Assembly: GCA_024516035.1 (NCBI GenBank)
Contig: CM044967.1
Span: 9,738,490-9,802,489 of the forward strand
DNA: 64,000 nt
Direction: 5' to 3'
Source of the DNA: Bactericera cockerelli
Taxonomy: Eukaryota > Arthropoda > Insecta > Hemiptera > Triozidae
The notes below the pieces were generated by a model. That model was given only the letters and a program-made list of their open reading frames with translations. It ran no database searches and was not told the origin of the DNA. The position numbers and the translations under genes were made by a program. Positions 10,914 through 21,600 of the stretch are shown in pieces (the stretch's first letter is position 1; every line of letters starts with the position of its first letter).

Positions 10914-11723
10914 ACACCAAATTGAAAATGGCTTCAAAATTCGTGTTTTTTACTTGTTTTCCCCCACGATTCGAAGTCTTCGTTGAATTTTATACAACCT
11001 CGAGTACCCACATGATAGTTTAAGAGAATATCTACAGGGTGGTCCATGCGACAATATTAGTTAAAACACCATAACTTTTTGATATCATTAAAAAACAAAG
11101 TTTTTTTTGCATATTTAGTCTTTCTATTTAATTGTACGTCTCTTTGACTGCCCATATACAGGGTGTCACAAAAAAATTATGTCTCACCCTGTACAACACT
11201 TTAGTTTTGTTTTTCGATATGACCAACAAAAAATGTGTAAAATTAGGTTAGAATTATTAATCCTAAATAAAAAATTAAAAAAAACTCAGTTTTAAAAAAA
11301 ATCAAGTCATTATTTCACTTGTGAACCACCCTGTATAAAAAAAATTGATGCCAATTGAAAGTGCGTGTTTTCATTACACAAACACTCTCTATTCTTGTTA
11401 TCGAAAAAATTAAGCAAACTTGAGTTATTCGAGATTTAGAAAAAAAATTGGTCGAAAAAAAACCACCCTGTATGTAAAATTTTTGTTTAAAAAAGTACTC
11501 AGGAACCATTTAGAAGTAAAATTATCAAATAAAATTCAGGTCGATCCATTTAAAAATCGAAAGTTGACACCTCAATTTCTGACTTTTGAACCACCCTGTA
11601 TAAAAAAAATTTCATAACTGAAACCCCATAATTAGACCATGTACCCTAGGATTTTTTATTTTTCAAAAACTCTTTCAGGGGCCGAGTAATTTGAGGTGTC
11701 CAAGTTTGATGGGACACCCTGTA
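10914..11723 (-). repeat. Right arm of the foldback, motif positions
   Basis: Mirror copies lie at 11033-11043 and 11157-11167 (direct) and 11183-11193, 11325-11335, 11462-11472, 11590-11600 and 11713-11723 (reverse). Order and spacing reproduce the left arm. Confidence 0.9.
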
Positions 11724-11725
11724 TA

Positions 11726-12226
11726 CTTGTATTTTTTTTTATTATTATATTAATTTTTAATTCTTAGAAACCACGGGCATTTTCTTGCATAAACAAATAC
11801 ACACATATAAATTCATAAGTTAAAGACTTGTTAAATGACAATTATGATTACTATTATCATTTGTCTAAGAGGTGACAGAGTCAGTGACATGAAGTATGCC
11901 TACAAAGTGTAAAGATACATGAGACTCATAAAAAGGCAGACTTCTTGGAAATTCAATAACACACTTCATGGCAATAAAGAAGTAGCGAGCGGCAAGTCCA
12001 TTATTGTCAGATTATCTCCTCACGTGTCGCGGGTTTTAATGTCAATTGAATTTGCGAAATGGTTGATATGCCATGTATCATGGGATTGCCTGTTCACCAA
12101 CTCAAAGGTTACTGTAAGTTTGACATATAATTAGCATGTATGAGCTATGACGCTGCGCTGTGTAAATGAAAGTTTAATATAATTGTTTTTAATTTTTCAT
12201 TCTGAGTTTATCATTAATATCTGGTA
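11726..12226. other. Non-coding stretch
   Basis: A 71-codon frame (11919-12134) has no recognisable features. Nothing else supported. Confidence 0.5.
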
Positions 12227-12313
12227 ACTGTCCATACTATTCCTTTCTATCTATGTCCATTGTCTATGAGTCCCTGTCCTAGGACCATGTCCTTGTGTTT
12301 AGCACTGTCCATA
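12227..12313 (+). repeat. Local duplication containing an apparent empty site
   Basis: ACTGTCCATACTATTCCTTT at 12227 and the following CTATGTCCAT are repeated around the next element: ACTGTCCATA sits at 12304-12313 and CTATTCTTCTTACCTATGTC resumes at 13339. The first copy therefore shows the uninterrupted sequence. Confidence 0.7.
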
Positions 12314-13338
12314 TAGGGAGACCGCTGATGTTAGGGACGATTTTTTCTTAAGATTTTTATAATTTTTTCCTTAAAAGATTTCTTGTTGAAAGTAAATACC
12401 ATAGATCTAAAATTTAGTTTTTCACGTTTAGGCAACACATAATATAATTTAACTATAAGTGAAAAAGAGATTTTTCCATTTTCCCTCATTAACTTTTTTG
12501 TCCCTAACATCGTAGGAGCTGTGTTGTTAGGGACACCGTCCACGATGTTAGGGACCTGTTATTCTAGATAGGAAATATAAATGATAAGGCAAAAATTATT
12601 TTTTCCAAAAAAAGTTGTAATTTAAAACAAAATAATAAGAGATCAATTGGTAAAATAATATCTCTGATTTTTCTTAAAAAATAACAAAAATTTAACAAGA
12701 TATGATCTGTTTAACAACAGATATCACACACATAATATATGCAAATATGCATCCACAGAAACTGAGACCCTCTGTGTCTTCATCTTATACCGGCGATTAG
12801 GCATTTTGATGATGTCTATCTGAAACGATGAAAAGACACACAATATTAAAGTTTTTGGATAAAAACCATCGAGTGATTAAAAACTTGACATGAACATCTG
12901 CTCAATTTCGATTGGAGATGTTAGGGACACTTTCCTTGCTGTCCCTAACATAGTGTCCCTAACATAGATTCACTACCCATCACGTCATAAAACAATTTTT
13001 GTATTGAATAAATATCTTTTAAAATGAATCACTATACGCTAAAGCACCACAAGAATATATTAAACTCATTTTATAAGTTTCTAAACACATGCGAATAAAA
13101 GTAGAAAATACAAAAATAAAAAAACTTGGATGCAAAAAAAAAACTTTGCACCATCGAAAACATAAAAAATGTCTTACCTGAAAAAGCCGAACCCCTATCC
13201 TTCGAATCTCAACCGGAAATAAAGCGGTGTTGAATTGTGATGGTGTAATTCGACGCACAGGCCTACTGTGCTCATCAAACCAGAGGAAACAAGCATGTCC
13301 CTAACATGTCAGTGTCCCGAACATCAGCGGTCTCCCTA
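12314..13338. mobile_element. 1.0-kb TIR element with GTTAGGGAC subterminal array
   Basis: Ends are inverted repeats: TAGGGAGACCGCTGATGTT at 12314 and its complement (one mismatch in the following bases) ending at 13338. Nine GTTAGGGAC motifs or complements lie at 12330, 12500, 12526, 12547, 12920, 12941, 12955, 13297 and 13314 (the last is GTCCCGAAC), clustered toward both ends as transposase-binding repeats often are. Interior frames are short. On the minus strand a CTTTTTCAG|GTAAGA junction (about 13162-13180) looks like abutting splice signals. No transposase is recognised, so it is probably non-autonomous. Superfamily unknown. Confidence 0.8.
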
Positions 13339-13397
13339 CTATTCTTCTTACCTATGTCCATACTTACCCTGAGAAGAGACTAGATGTAGATTACATG

Positions 13398-13562
13398 TAC
13401 CTTGTTTATACTGCCGAGGTAAGACTGAAAAGTCCCTTTACTCCAGCAGTTTGACAGCAGATCTTATGTACATATCTCATATGAAATACGTATTGAGTCC
13501 TGTCTGACTCCTGGAGTAAAGGGACTTTCCAGTCCCACCTCGACAGTATAATCAAGGTACAC
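13398..13562. repeat. Inverted pair of SINE-tail fragments
   Basis: TATACTGCCGAGGTAAGACT...CTTTACTCCAGCAG (left) is mirrored by CTGGAGTAAAGGGACTTTCC...CTCGACAGTATA (right). Both resemble the family B tail in opposite orientation. The left half also preserves the uninterrupted version of the site disrupted by the hAT-like MITE at 55291. Confidence 0.7.
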
Positions 13563-13588
13563 CTATATTTTATTCTAAATTCCATTCT

Positions 13589-13780
13589 GTCCCGGTAGCT
13601 CAGTGGCAAAGGCGGCGCTCAGTGAATCCAGAGGTCGTGGGTTCGAAACCCATACAGGACATGACAAGTTATCCTCCCATTTGGCATTTTACCACATAAT
13701 AATACGTTTTGAGCTTACTGCTGGAATAATGGGACTTAGAGGTCCTTATCGGACCGTATAAATAAGGCGATATTATAATT
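13589..13780 (+). mobile_element. tRNA-derived SINE, family B copy 1 (near full length)
   Basis: The head GTCCCGGTAGCTCAGTGGCA carries a good A box and GTGGGTTCGAAACCC a good B box. The family tail follows: ACCACATAATAATACG, ACTGCTGGAATAATGGGACT and finally ATAAGGCGATATTAT. Seven copies or fragments in the window share this tail. The anticodon region is disrupted here, but copy 5 reads CTGGTAA (Thr GGT). Confidence 0.75.
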
Positions 13781-15237
13781 ATTCTATTCTTGTCTTTTCT
13801 TAGGGTAAACTTATCGGAGGGCATATTACTCTAGTACTGAACTCGTAGTGTAACACAACAATACTCCACCACAAGTAGGCGGTGGTCGTATTACAACTTC
13901 CCAGGAATAACATGAACGGATGGATCCCTGTACATTGCCTCTGAGGCGTTAAGAACAGAACTCGAGACAGCATTATTTTTTAGGAGAGGACGAGGCTGTG
14001 ATGTTACAGGATATCTCCTCAGTATCCTGGGAGATTTTTAGTACAAGACGCTCATCCTGGCAATACGGAACACGTGTGTCTTAATCGTGTTACTGTCAGT
14101 CCTTGCGTAACACCCTCGCAATAGCAGGAATCCAAAATAGATTCCGGGATCACTCAGAGGTCCCTCTGGTGGTTCATCTATTTCAGGATGCAGAATAAAC
14201 ATGCAGGAATTCTCGTGAAATCTATTACAAAGTCGTTGGGAAGAATGTCTATTCATACTCGCTACTAATGCAGCGGAGAGCTGTAATGCATTAATGAATT
14301 ACATGGGGTATTACAATTTACTCTGCGACTTGTTCAGAGTGAAACCTACAGCAGAGTATTGTGCACAAGAAGGGAACATTTGGTCAAAGTAAATAAGGAT
14401 TTCACTAATACTGTTTGAACATTATCAGTTATATCTTGTGTGTTTTTTATTCCTGTATCATTTTTGAAACATTTTTAATAAAGGGATTCTCACATATCTT
14501 TAAATCTTTAAACCAACATCATTAAATTTTATTTTGAAACTCATGCGAAAACCAAATGTTCTGAAATGTCTGGAGATTGGGCTCTAAAGGAAGTACGATT
14601 TACAAAATAAATGTTGCTTAACGAAAGACATTAGATGCAACTTGATGAAGATTTTGCTGATGGCTAAGAAAATTACAATCCACACTTTCCTAAACCATCC
14701 TCTGGGTATGGAGTAGGTACAAAAGTTTTACAAAAAAATCACAACACTAGGGTCAAAGAAGGTATGTGTAGTTGTGTACTAAAGGAAGATTTCTTTTCTT
14801 CCTATATACAAATTTTACTTAAATTGTATCACCTAAGTAGACTCAATTGAAAATGCACCCATTTCATTGTAAACATGTGATTATACCTATGTAAATGAGG
14901 TTAAGTAGCCTGTTAACAAGATATTAACTTTGTTTTTCTAAATCCACTAATGAAGTGGAATTAATGGGATTCTAATCGATGTCATCACACACGAAGATTT
15001 TGCATTCGGTTCGAGATTTTCCCAGATGTGTTGAGATAATCATGAAAGGTTTCAAGATATCATCGGACACTGATTTATTCTGGGTATATTTTTTAATATA
15101 AAAAAAGGAATCGGATTGAAAATATTGAAAAAGAGTGGTCAATGTTGATGGATTGCGAAAAAAGGAGACACTATATTTAGGTATTTAAAAAAGAATGTAC
15201 TATTAACGGAAAGCGATCGTATACCCTTTTAAAGTTA
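13781..15237. other. Non-coding stretch
   Basis: 13860-14300 is GC-richer than its flanks, without a long frame or known motif. The rest is AT-rich. No feature supported. Confidence 0.5.
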
Positions 15238-15378
15238 GGGCTGAATTATTAAACAGGATTAAATTCAAGATAATAAAGTCTCTCAAGTCGAGCTACAGTG
15301 CCCTGTGATTGGTTGAAACTCCGACTTAAAGAAGGGTCTGGCTCATTTTCAATTTAATCCTGTTTTATAGTTGGGCCC
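15238..15378. mobile_element. 141-bp MITE with about 30-bp terminal inverted repeats
   Basis: The left end GGGCTGAATTATTAAACAGG plus ATTAAATTCAA is inverted at the right end as TTGAA-type ATTTAATCCTGTTTTATAG then TTGGGCCC. The core (GTGCCCTGTGATTGGTTGAA) is unique. Target duplication is unclear. Confidence 0.65.
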
Positions 15379-15681
15379 CAAGTCCTAAAAATAAACAATA
15401 AATTAATAATTATGTTAAAGTCTCTTAATCCAGCACTTGTTTTATATATTAAAATTTCCTCAATTAAATGAGGAAAAATTCACGCATAAGGTGGAATCCA
15501 ATGGATTCCTACGATACCTTAGATTACCAGAGTTTTTTTCTTTTCTTTTTGTTGTTGTTGCAATAACAACAAAAAATATTCGTTGGATAGGATCGGATCT
15601 TCTTCACCAAACTCATGACTCGACCAACATTTGTTGTTGACCACCACACTTTGACTTCAGAAAGAAATTTTAATGAATAAA

Positions 15682-15712
15682 ATTAGCCGGAAAGTACTCC
15701 TTTCCGGCTAAT
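15682..15712. other. 13-bp perfect hairpin
   Basis: ATTAGCCGGAAAG and CTTTCCGGCTAAT surround the loop TACTC. It lies directly before a LINE-like tail. There is no U-run after it and a terminator reading is not meaningful here. Confidence 0.7.
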
Positions 15713-15715
15713 ACA

Positions 15716-15790
15716 AAAAGGTTGGATGGAAGAGATTGCCATAGGCAATAACCCCCCTTTAGTTAGGACGTATGTATATATTTTGTTTAT
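15716..15790 (+). repeat. LINE-like 3' tail, family K copy 2
   Basis: GGATGGAAGAGATTGCC-ATA-GGCAATAACC retains the 6-bp stem with a different 3-base loop. AT-rich sequence ending in (ATA)n follows. Confidence 0.65.
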
Positions 15791-15898
15791 TTATTTTCCT
15801 GTTTATATTAATTTTGTATTTTAATTTTTACCATTATTTGTTTGTATATAATTTTGTATTTTAATTAAGTGTTTCATAATAATAATAATCCTTCAGAA

Positions 15899-16162
15899 AG
15901 CTTTTTTTATCTTCGTTGCTTTCAAATACATGGTTAGATCACGACGGGGGTTTCACCCTCCATTCGCTGAAAACTCACAAAGCGGCTACTCAAATCAACC
16001 TCACCCAACCTGTGTCGGAGCGGGAACAGCCAGCATAACGAGGAGTCGAAATTGAATGGTCATCCATCCAAACCTCGCTGGACGTTACTTAACTTCAATG
16101 ACTGAATGAGAACTGGTGTATTCAACGTGCCATTGACGCTGGCTCCTGAGAAAGCTGATAAC
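15899..16162 (-). mobile_element. 5S rRNA-derived SINE, full length with target duplication
   Basis: Read on the minus strand, the head (CACGTTGAATACACCAGTTC, GAAGTTAAGTAACGTCCAGC, GGTTTGGATGGATGACCA) follows eukaryotic 5S rRNA through its internal promoter region. The tail (GGTTGGGTGAGGTTGATT, then CAGCGAATGGAGGG) is shared with the copy at 45714, and the 3' end is A-rich. A 9-bp duplication CCTTCAGAA flanks it at 15890-15898 and 16163-16171. The 5S half is too diverged to be a functional rRNA gene. Confidence 0.8.
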
Positions 16163-16326
16163 CCTTCAGAACTATACAAGCAGCTCCCGTTGGAATTATG
16201 ACTCAATTTCTTCTTCTAACCAAGCGGTGAGCACCGTACGAGGCATAGGGGACATCCTCAGACAGGAATCTGTCTGTTCCAAAAATAATTCGAACTAAAA
16301 CATGCATAAAGTCCTCCCTCTAATTT

Positions 16327-16348
16327 AAAAAAAAAAAAAAAAAAAAAA
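16327..16348 (+). repeat. Poly(A) run of 22
   Basis: Uninterrupted A-run. May be the tail of an old retroposed copy, although I see no recognisable body upstream. Confidence 0.8.
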
Positions 16349-19300
16349 CCGTCCCTCTTCTTTTTAATTTTTTTTTTTTGTCTTTTTCTCATAAATCTTG
16401 GATGTCACTACGAACATGGTCTCGAAACTCTTGAAGTCATCCAGAATTTTAACCTCTCGAGACTCCTTAATTAATGAGGACACGCAGGGTACTTTCATGT
16501 AGTGCGTATATAAATTTTGCGTAACCAGAATTGATAATACATTCGTGATAAAGTTTCTAGGTTTGTATTACTAGAGGTAGAATATGAAAAGGAGTGAGCA
16601 TTTTCATTGTTTAGGGGTATTTTTTTCGCTGTTTTTTTTTTTTTTTCTCTGAAAGTAAATGCCTCAACTTTTGACAGTCAAACAAAAAAGATAAAAATGG
16701 GTAGATTGCGCTTTTAAAACAAACTACTGCGTAAGGTTCGGTTCAGTTTTTTTATATTTAAAAAAATCAACCTCACAATGGATGGTCACAATCATACTTG
16801 AAATCTTGAGAGCCCAGAAGTGTGTATTTAAAAATAAAATAATAGTAAATGAAATGGACATATTCAGACCTTTCATGTACCCCGTACAAAAAGTATACTT
16901 GGATAATGTACTTTTTTGAGTTTAGGGCTTGTTTTGACCCTTCTTAGGACTTCTATGAGTCTCCTCCATGTAGTTTTCAAGAATTTCGTAAACCCTTATC
17001 TATGCTGGAAGTCGTGTGAACTATTAGAAATAATAGAAAACCAGGAAAGAACACTTAAGAATTTGGATATTTCTGATGGTGATTTCGGTGGACGAGGATA
17101 AAATACTCTGACCAAGTTAATCATTGTAAAAATATTATGTGATTTACTTACCCATGAGCCCTGATCAACCATTACCTTTTAATTTGCTTTGAGCCCTCTT
17201 TTTGTTTTTAATAGGTACCTATCTATTAAAAATAAATGATTAATCAACGAAACCAACATTTACTTTTGTTGGTAGCATGTTTCAGTTCTGTCACAAATTT
17301 AATGTTGTGGTCAGTTGTCATCGTGTTGATCATTTGTACTCCCGAGACAATTAAAAAACCAACATAAGGGGAACAAATTTTTCGTCCTGTCCATCCTGTC
17401 AAGGCACCCTAGACCTCCGCACGGATACCAATTAAATAAGGGAGGTTACTACTCGGTACGAGATAAACAAACACCGAGTTCTCTGCATGTCTGGGATCTG
17501 GTGATTCCTAGGGGATCTCCATGGGAAGATATTTTACACATGTTTGAAATGTCTCGTCTGCAGAAATGCCCCTTTTCTATTGTCGAGGGTAGAAAGGAAC
17601 CACAGTCTCTTTGTAAAGGGACGCATAAAAAGATATTTATGTTTATCCTTGGTTGGGGTGGGATATGGTCAAGTTGTTGATGCAACAAAAGACACCTGTT
17701 AAACAGACTCGAACAATATCATGTGACCTTTCAGTAAGGAATCTTCACCATCCCGCTTCTTTTCCAAGTTTCAATTTGTTCTCTTGTGAACTTATGTTCA
17801 ACTTTTTCTTGCTTTAGTAAAGTTGGTTCACAAGTTTAGGTCAGTGTTACGGATATTTATAGTTCTGCTATCCAGGCTCAAGAAAAAATCCATGTCCCAC
17901 TGTAAAAAGACCCCAGCAAAGAGAAGTTTCAGATTTCAAATTCAGTGTGAACTAACTATGTGATGGTGATAAAATATTAAACGAGTCACATTCATTTGAT
18001 GTCCGCACCTATTGCTTATTTATTTTGTCTTGTATATTAGCTTAATGATTAGCGAAAACTTGAGGAAGTCTTATGACTATTAATGTTTTCCTACCTCTGA
18101 ACTAAAGACGATCAAATTTTGATTTTTGGAAATTTTTGGAGAAGAAAAGAAAGTGTGCTTTCGTAAGCGGTCTATAAGAATTGAGTCTTGTACAAAGATT
18201 AGTAAGCAGATAAGTATTTCTACTACTATAGCTTGGCCTAAAGTTTGACAATAAAGGTTAAAATTCCTCAAGGTTGATAGTCCGGCATCAAACGATTCAG
18301 AAAATACTGCTAAATAATGGGAGTTTTTAGTCTTACCGTGGCAAGAGAACAAGCTAATTTCTATTCTATTCCATACAGACCCGGTTTGAGAACATCGAAA
18401 CAACCGACGCCGCTGTACCAATGATTATCAAAGATTCTTTTTTTTAACAACAAGAATTGAAAATTAATAATCGGCTCTAATCTCTTCAAGAAAACGGACT
18501 CTATTCTACTGGGCGATCTTACTCAAGATCCTTTGTAACTGTGAACTACAGCATCCTATTGAAATAAAAGATTTAAAGAATTGATCAAATTTGATTTTTT
18601 TACAAAGAATATTGGAATAACTGTTATTTGATAAGTATTTAAAATAAAGAAATGAAAGAACGGTACAAAAGATTGGATTTTGAGTATTTTATTACTCTTG
18701 CGTTCATATTTCTCCAGATAGGGATAATGATAATATCCAGAGGATGATCTTGGGATATTTCTTTTGTACTTCACACAATGAGAGGGAGATTTCTATATAA
18801 AAAAAAAAAAAATGTTTTTTTAATGGATTTACATTTCGCATTCGGCTAATAACCAAAACTAGCGAATTCGATAAAGAATGGATGTACCTAGTAAAATAAT
18901 CAAGCCAATTTACCGAAGAAAGTAATAAAGAAAACATAAGAATCCATTAACGTATCTATTTTATGGATATTAATTTTTTATGGATATTAAAACTATTGAA
19001 TAAATGGTCAGCAAGTAATGATTTTTAGTAAAATGCTATTTATTTAGCCCAAAATAGGAGCCTCAAAGTTTGAGTGCTACTCGCGAATGTTTTGACATAA
19101 CAGAAAAACTCATTTTCATAGCATCAGTTTTGCAAGTACAAAATTCCACAGGTACAGGATTTTGAATTCGCGTCCCACCATTTGAGACTCAAGTGCCTTG
19201 CATAGATTGAATAGATTAATCAAATAGATCGCATCACATAAAAAAGAACCCTCTCCATTATCCAGGGAAGATTATTGTTCAAGATATTTCAAAGACTTCG

Positions 19301-21482
19301 TAAGTACCAAGCGGACCTTAGCTGGAAAGGTTCGATAAAAAAGGGGTTTTTTAGTGCCATTGTACTTTTTTTTATTTACAAAAACTCTGGTTACTTATTT
19401 TAAAAAATGTCTGGGTACTAGGGTACTCATATTATTTTTACAAAGGGGATTTTGGGTCCTTGCTGAAAAATCCAATGTGATTTCTTCCAAGCCGAAGACC
19501 ATGTTCTGAATTTAACATCCTGTTCTTAGGTCTACGAGACCTGAGCTCGATAACCAAGATCGAATGTTTACATTACAAAGCTCCATCCTTGTCAAAAGAT
19601 AGTAAGATGATGTACCCTTCCCTTGACAATTTTTTTTATAGTACCTCTACTTGATGGTAAACCAGCTGTGTCACTTAATGTAGTATTATGAGAGCTGTGA
19701 CTATAGCGAATAATTTTGATATAGCGACATCAAACTTTGTAGTGATGAAAAACTTTGGCTATGGTAGCCAGGACAGTGGAGAAAATGACTCATTACTTTA
19801 TCACTGTCTTTACAAGGAGGCTAATATATTGACAAGGGCCCCAGAACCAAGCCAATGCTGGTCTACTCCCTGTTTATAGTCCCCCAGCAGACTGCTGGTC
19901 GTACTCCTTGATTATAGTCCCCACCAGATGAAAAACTTTGGTTAGTAAGTCCAAAATAGAAGAACATCTTCCTTCAGAAGATTTTTTTTTTTTTTGCAAA
20001 GTCATCCTTTGAGACTAATTTGACCAGTTTACATATTTTATTAGTAGTAAAATCAATACAAATTTTGTTTTAGTGAGAGAACTATGGATGGTTTTTCTGC
20101 TAAAGAAGACCTAGGAATTCGAATCAATTGCACCAACGTCTTGGGTTACTGCCGTAGAATTTGGACGTAAACCTCAAGCTATTTTTTAGAAGTAATTCCA
20201 GAGACAGTTTTGAAAAGTATTTTATTTAATTATGAATGAATATAAAATTACTGCGGTTTCACACACCCAAATAATGTGAGAACTAGTATTTTATTTGTGC
20301 CTTTACAGTACTCAACCAATAAGGACAAATCACTTCCACGTGAATTCTTCACAATTAAATCTGTGTAGGTATGTCTTGCGATAATTACCAACAGGTTTGA
20401 TAAAACATCCTATGTTCTTCCTTTTTTTACTCATAATAAAATCCCCGAATAATGAAAACGATTGTTTTATTTTCATTTTGATGTTCAAAGCTTCAGAAAT
20501 ATCTCAGTTTGAGATCAATATTTTCATATGTGATACCTAATAGGTGTAATAGCTTTGCATTAATAGATAAATTTTCATTGGTAGTTGTGCTTACCATTCT
20601 GCACATAAATGTTAAAATTATTTACTCGTAAATGAAAATCTCTTCGTATCAATTTAAAGTTGATAGTTTCAAAATGATAAATTTGAACACAATATTGTTG
20701 AAACATCTTCACTACTTTCGTGCGGAAAATATTAGACTGACAGACCGACTCAGACTGACTCATGCTAGACAAAAATAAAAGTTTTTCGGAGTTTACGAGA
20801 TGTACAAATTAAAATAAAACTTTCGGTATCTTCAAATATGCTTGGAAGTAAAATAAAATCAATGAATAGCTTGCACAGAATAGCTCCAGAATAAATAGCA
20901 ACCTTCTGGTTCCCAAACCAAAATCACGTTTCGATCACATAGGGTTTCTGGTACCAAAGTAAATACCCAGAATTCGAAGTAGTAGCACGTTTTGGCAAAC
21001 TACAAAAGAAAAAAGGTCTATCTTGAAGTAATTAAAAAATGAGATTGGAGAACCTTTATTCTGAGCCTGAATTGATAATAAAATATCAGATTATCAGAAC
21101 CATTTTTTATGTTTTTTATCTGGAACCAAAGGAAATATCACATTCTATGGTTCAGAAAATGGATCAAAAGAGAGAAGTACAATGAGAAGAATAGGGAGTA
21201 CCCTTTGGGCAAAAATTATTCTCAGAGATTAAGGAAGGAAAAAATGAAGATGAGATCTGATAGAAGACCCGTACGAGTATACTGTGTCGTGCAAGCAACT
21301 CTCTGTTTGGTCCCTATTCATTTTTTAGACTCGGTTTTGTAGTGGTCAGACGCAGGCGAAGTAAACAATTTGGATTCAAATCGCTACGGAACTGTGGATT
21401 TTTATTTTGGGAATATTCAGATTTTTCTCTTATTCCAGAAATTTTCTTAGACAGATTATAAAAAATAATACACACTTTTCTG
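16349..21482. other. Long stretch without a recognised feature
   Basis: Five kilobases of mainly AT-rich DNA. A 113-codon minus-strand frame (18080-18421) and shorter ones lack domain, composition or splice support. 17440-17690 is modestly GC-rich. A small duplication (GTCTACTCC...TATAGTCCCC) lies at 19858-19925. A 13-base A-run lies near 18800. No repeat family from the rest of the window is clearly present. Confidence 0.5.
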
Positions 21483-21600
21483 CAGTTCCACTAAGGGTCC
21501 TCTCGATCGTTGAGACCCCGGACTCATAATGAGGAGGTCAATGGTTTGAGTCTCAAACCTGGATTTTATGTATTTTAATTCGCATGCTGTCCTTCATTAT
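21483..21600 (+). repeat. tRNA-derived SINE, family A copy 4 (degraded)
   Basis: Contains CCCCGGACTCATAATGAGGA and AATGGTTTGAGTCTCAAACC. Box B has decayed, but the order of blocks follows family A. Confidence 0.5.

Larger units (their letters stand above)
10067..11723. mobile_element. 1.66-kb foldback element with 14 TACAGGGTG modules
   Basis: A giant inverted repeat. The left arm (10067 to about 10880) is mirrored by the right arm (about 10914-11723) around a spacer of about 35-45 bp. Both ends read TACAGGGTGTCCC and are flanked by TA, so TA target duplication is likely. Each arm holds seven copies of the 11-bp TACAGGGTG(G/T)(T/C) motif, spaced about 120-140 bp in the outer part. Arms are about 98% identical in the outer 390 bp and clearly less identical near the centre. 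The 64-65 codon frames mirrored in the two arms are coincidental. No transposase is encoded, so it would be non-autonomous. Confidence 0.9.

Noticed and set aside
10173..11617. Pairs of nearly identical 64-65 codon frames
   Set aside because: They are mirror images produced by the foldback arms, not two genes.
12314..13338. Telomere-like TTAGGG motifs
   Set aside because: They occur only inside the spaced GTTAGGGAC motif, never as a tandem array.
13589..13660. Possible functional tRNA gene
   Set aside because: Good A and B boxes, but arms do not complete a cloverleaf and the sequence continues into a shared SINE tail; the same holds for the other tRNA-like loci.
18080..18421. 113-codon minus-strand frame
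   Set aside because: No recognised domain, no composition shift, no conserved splice context.
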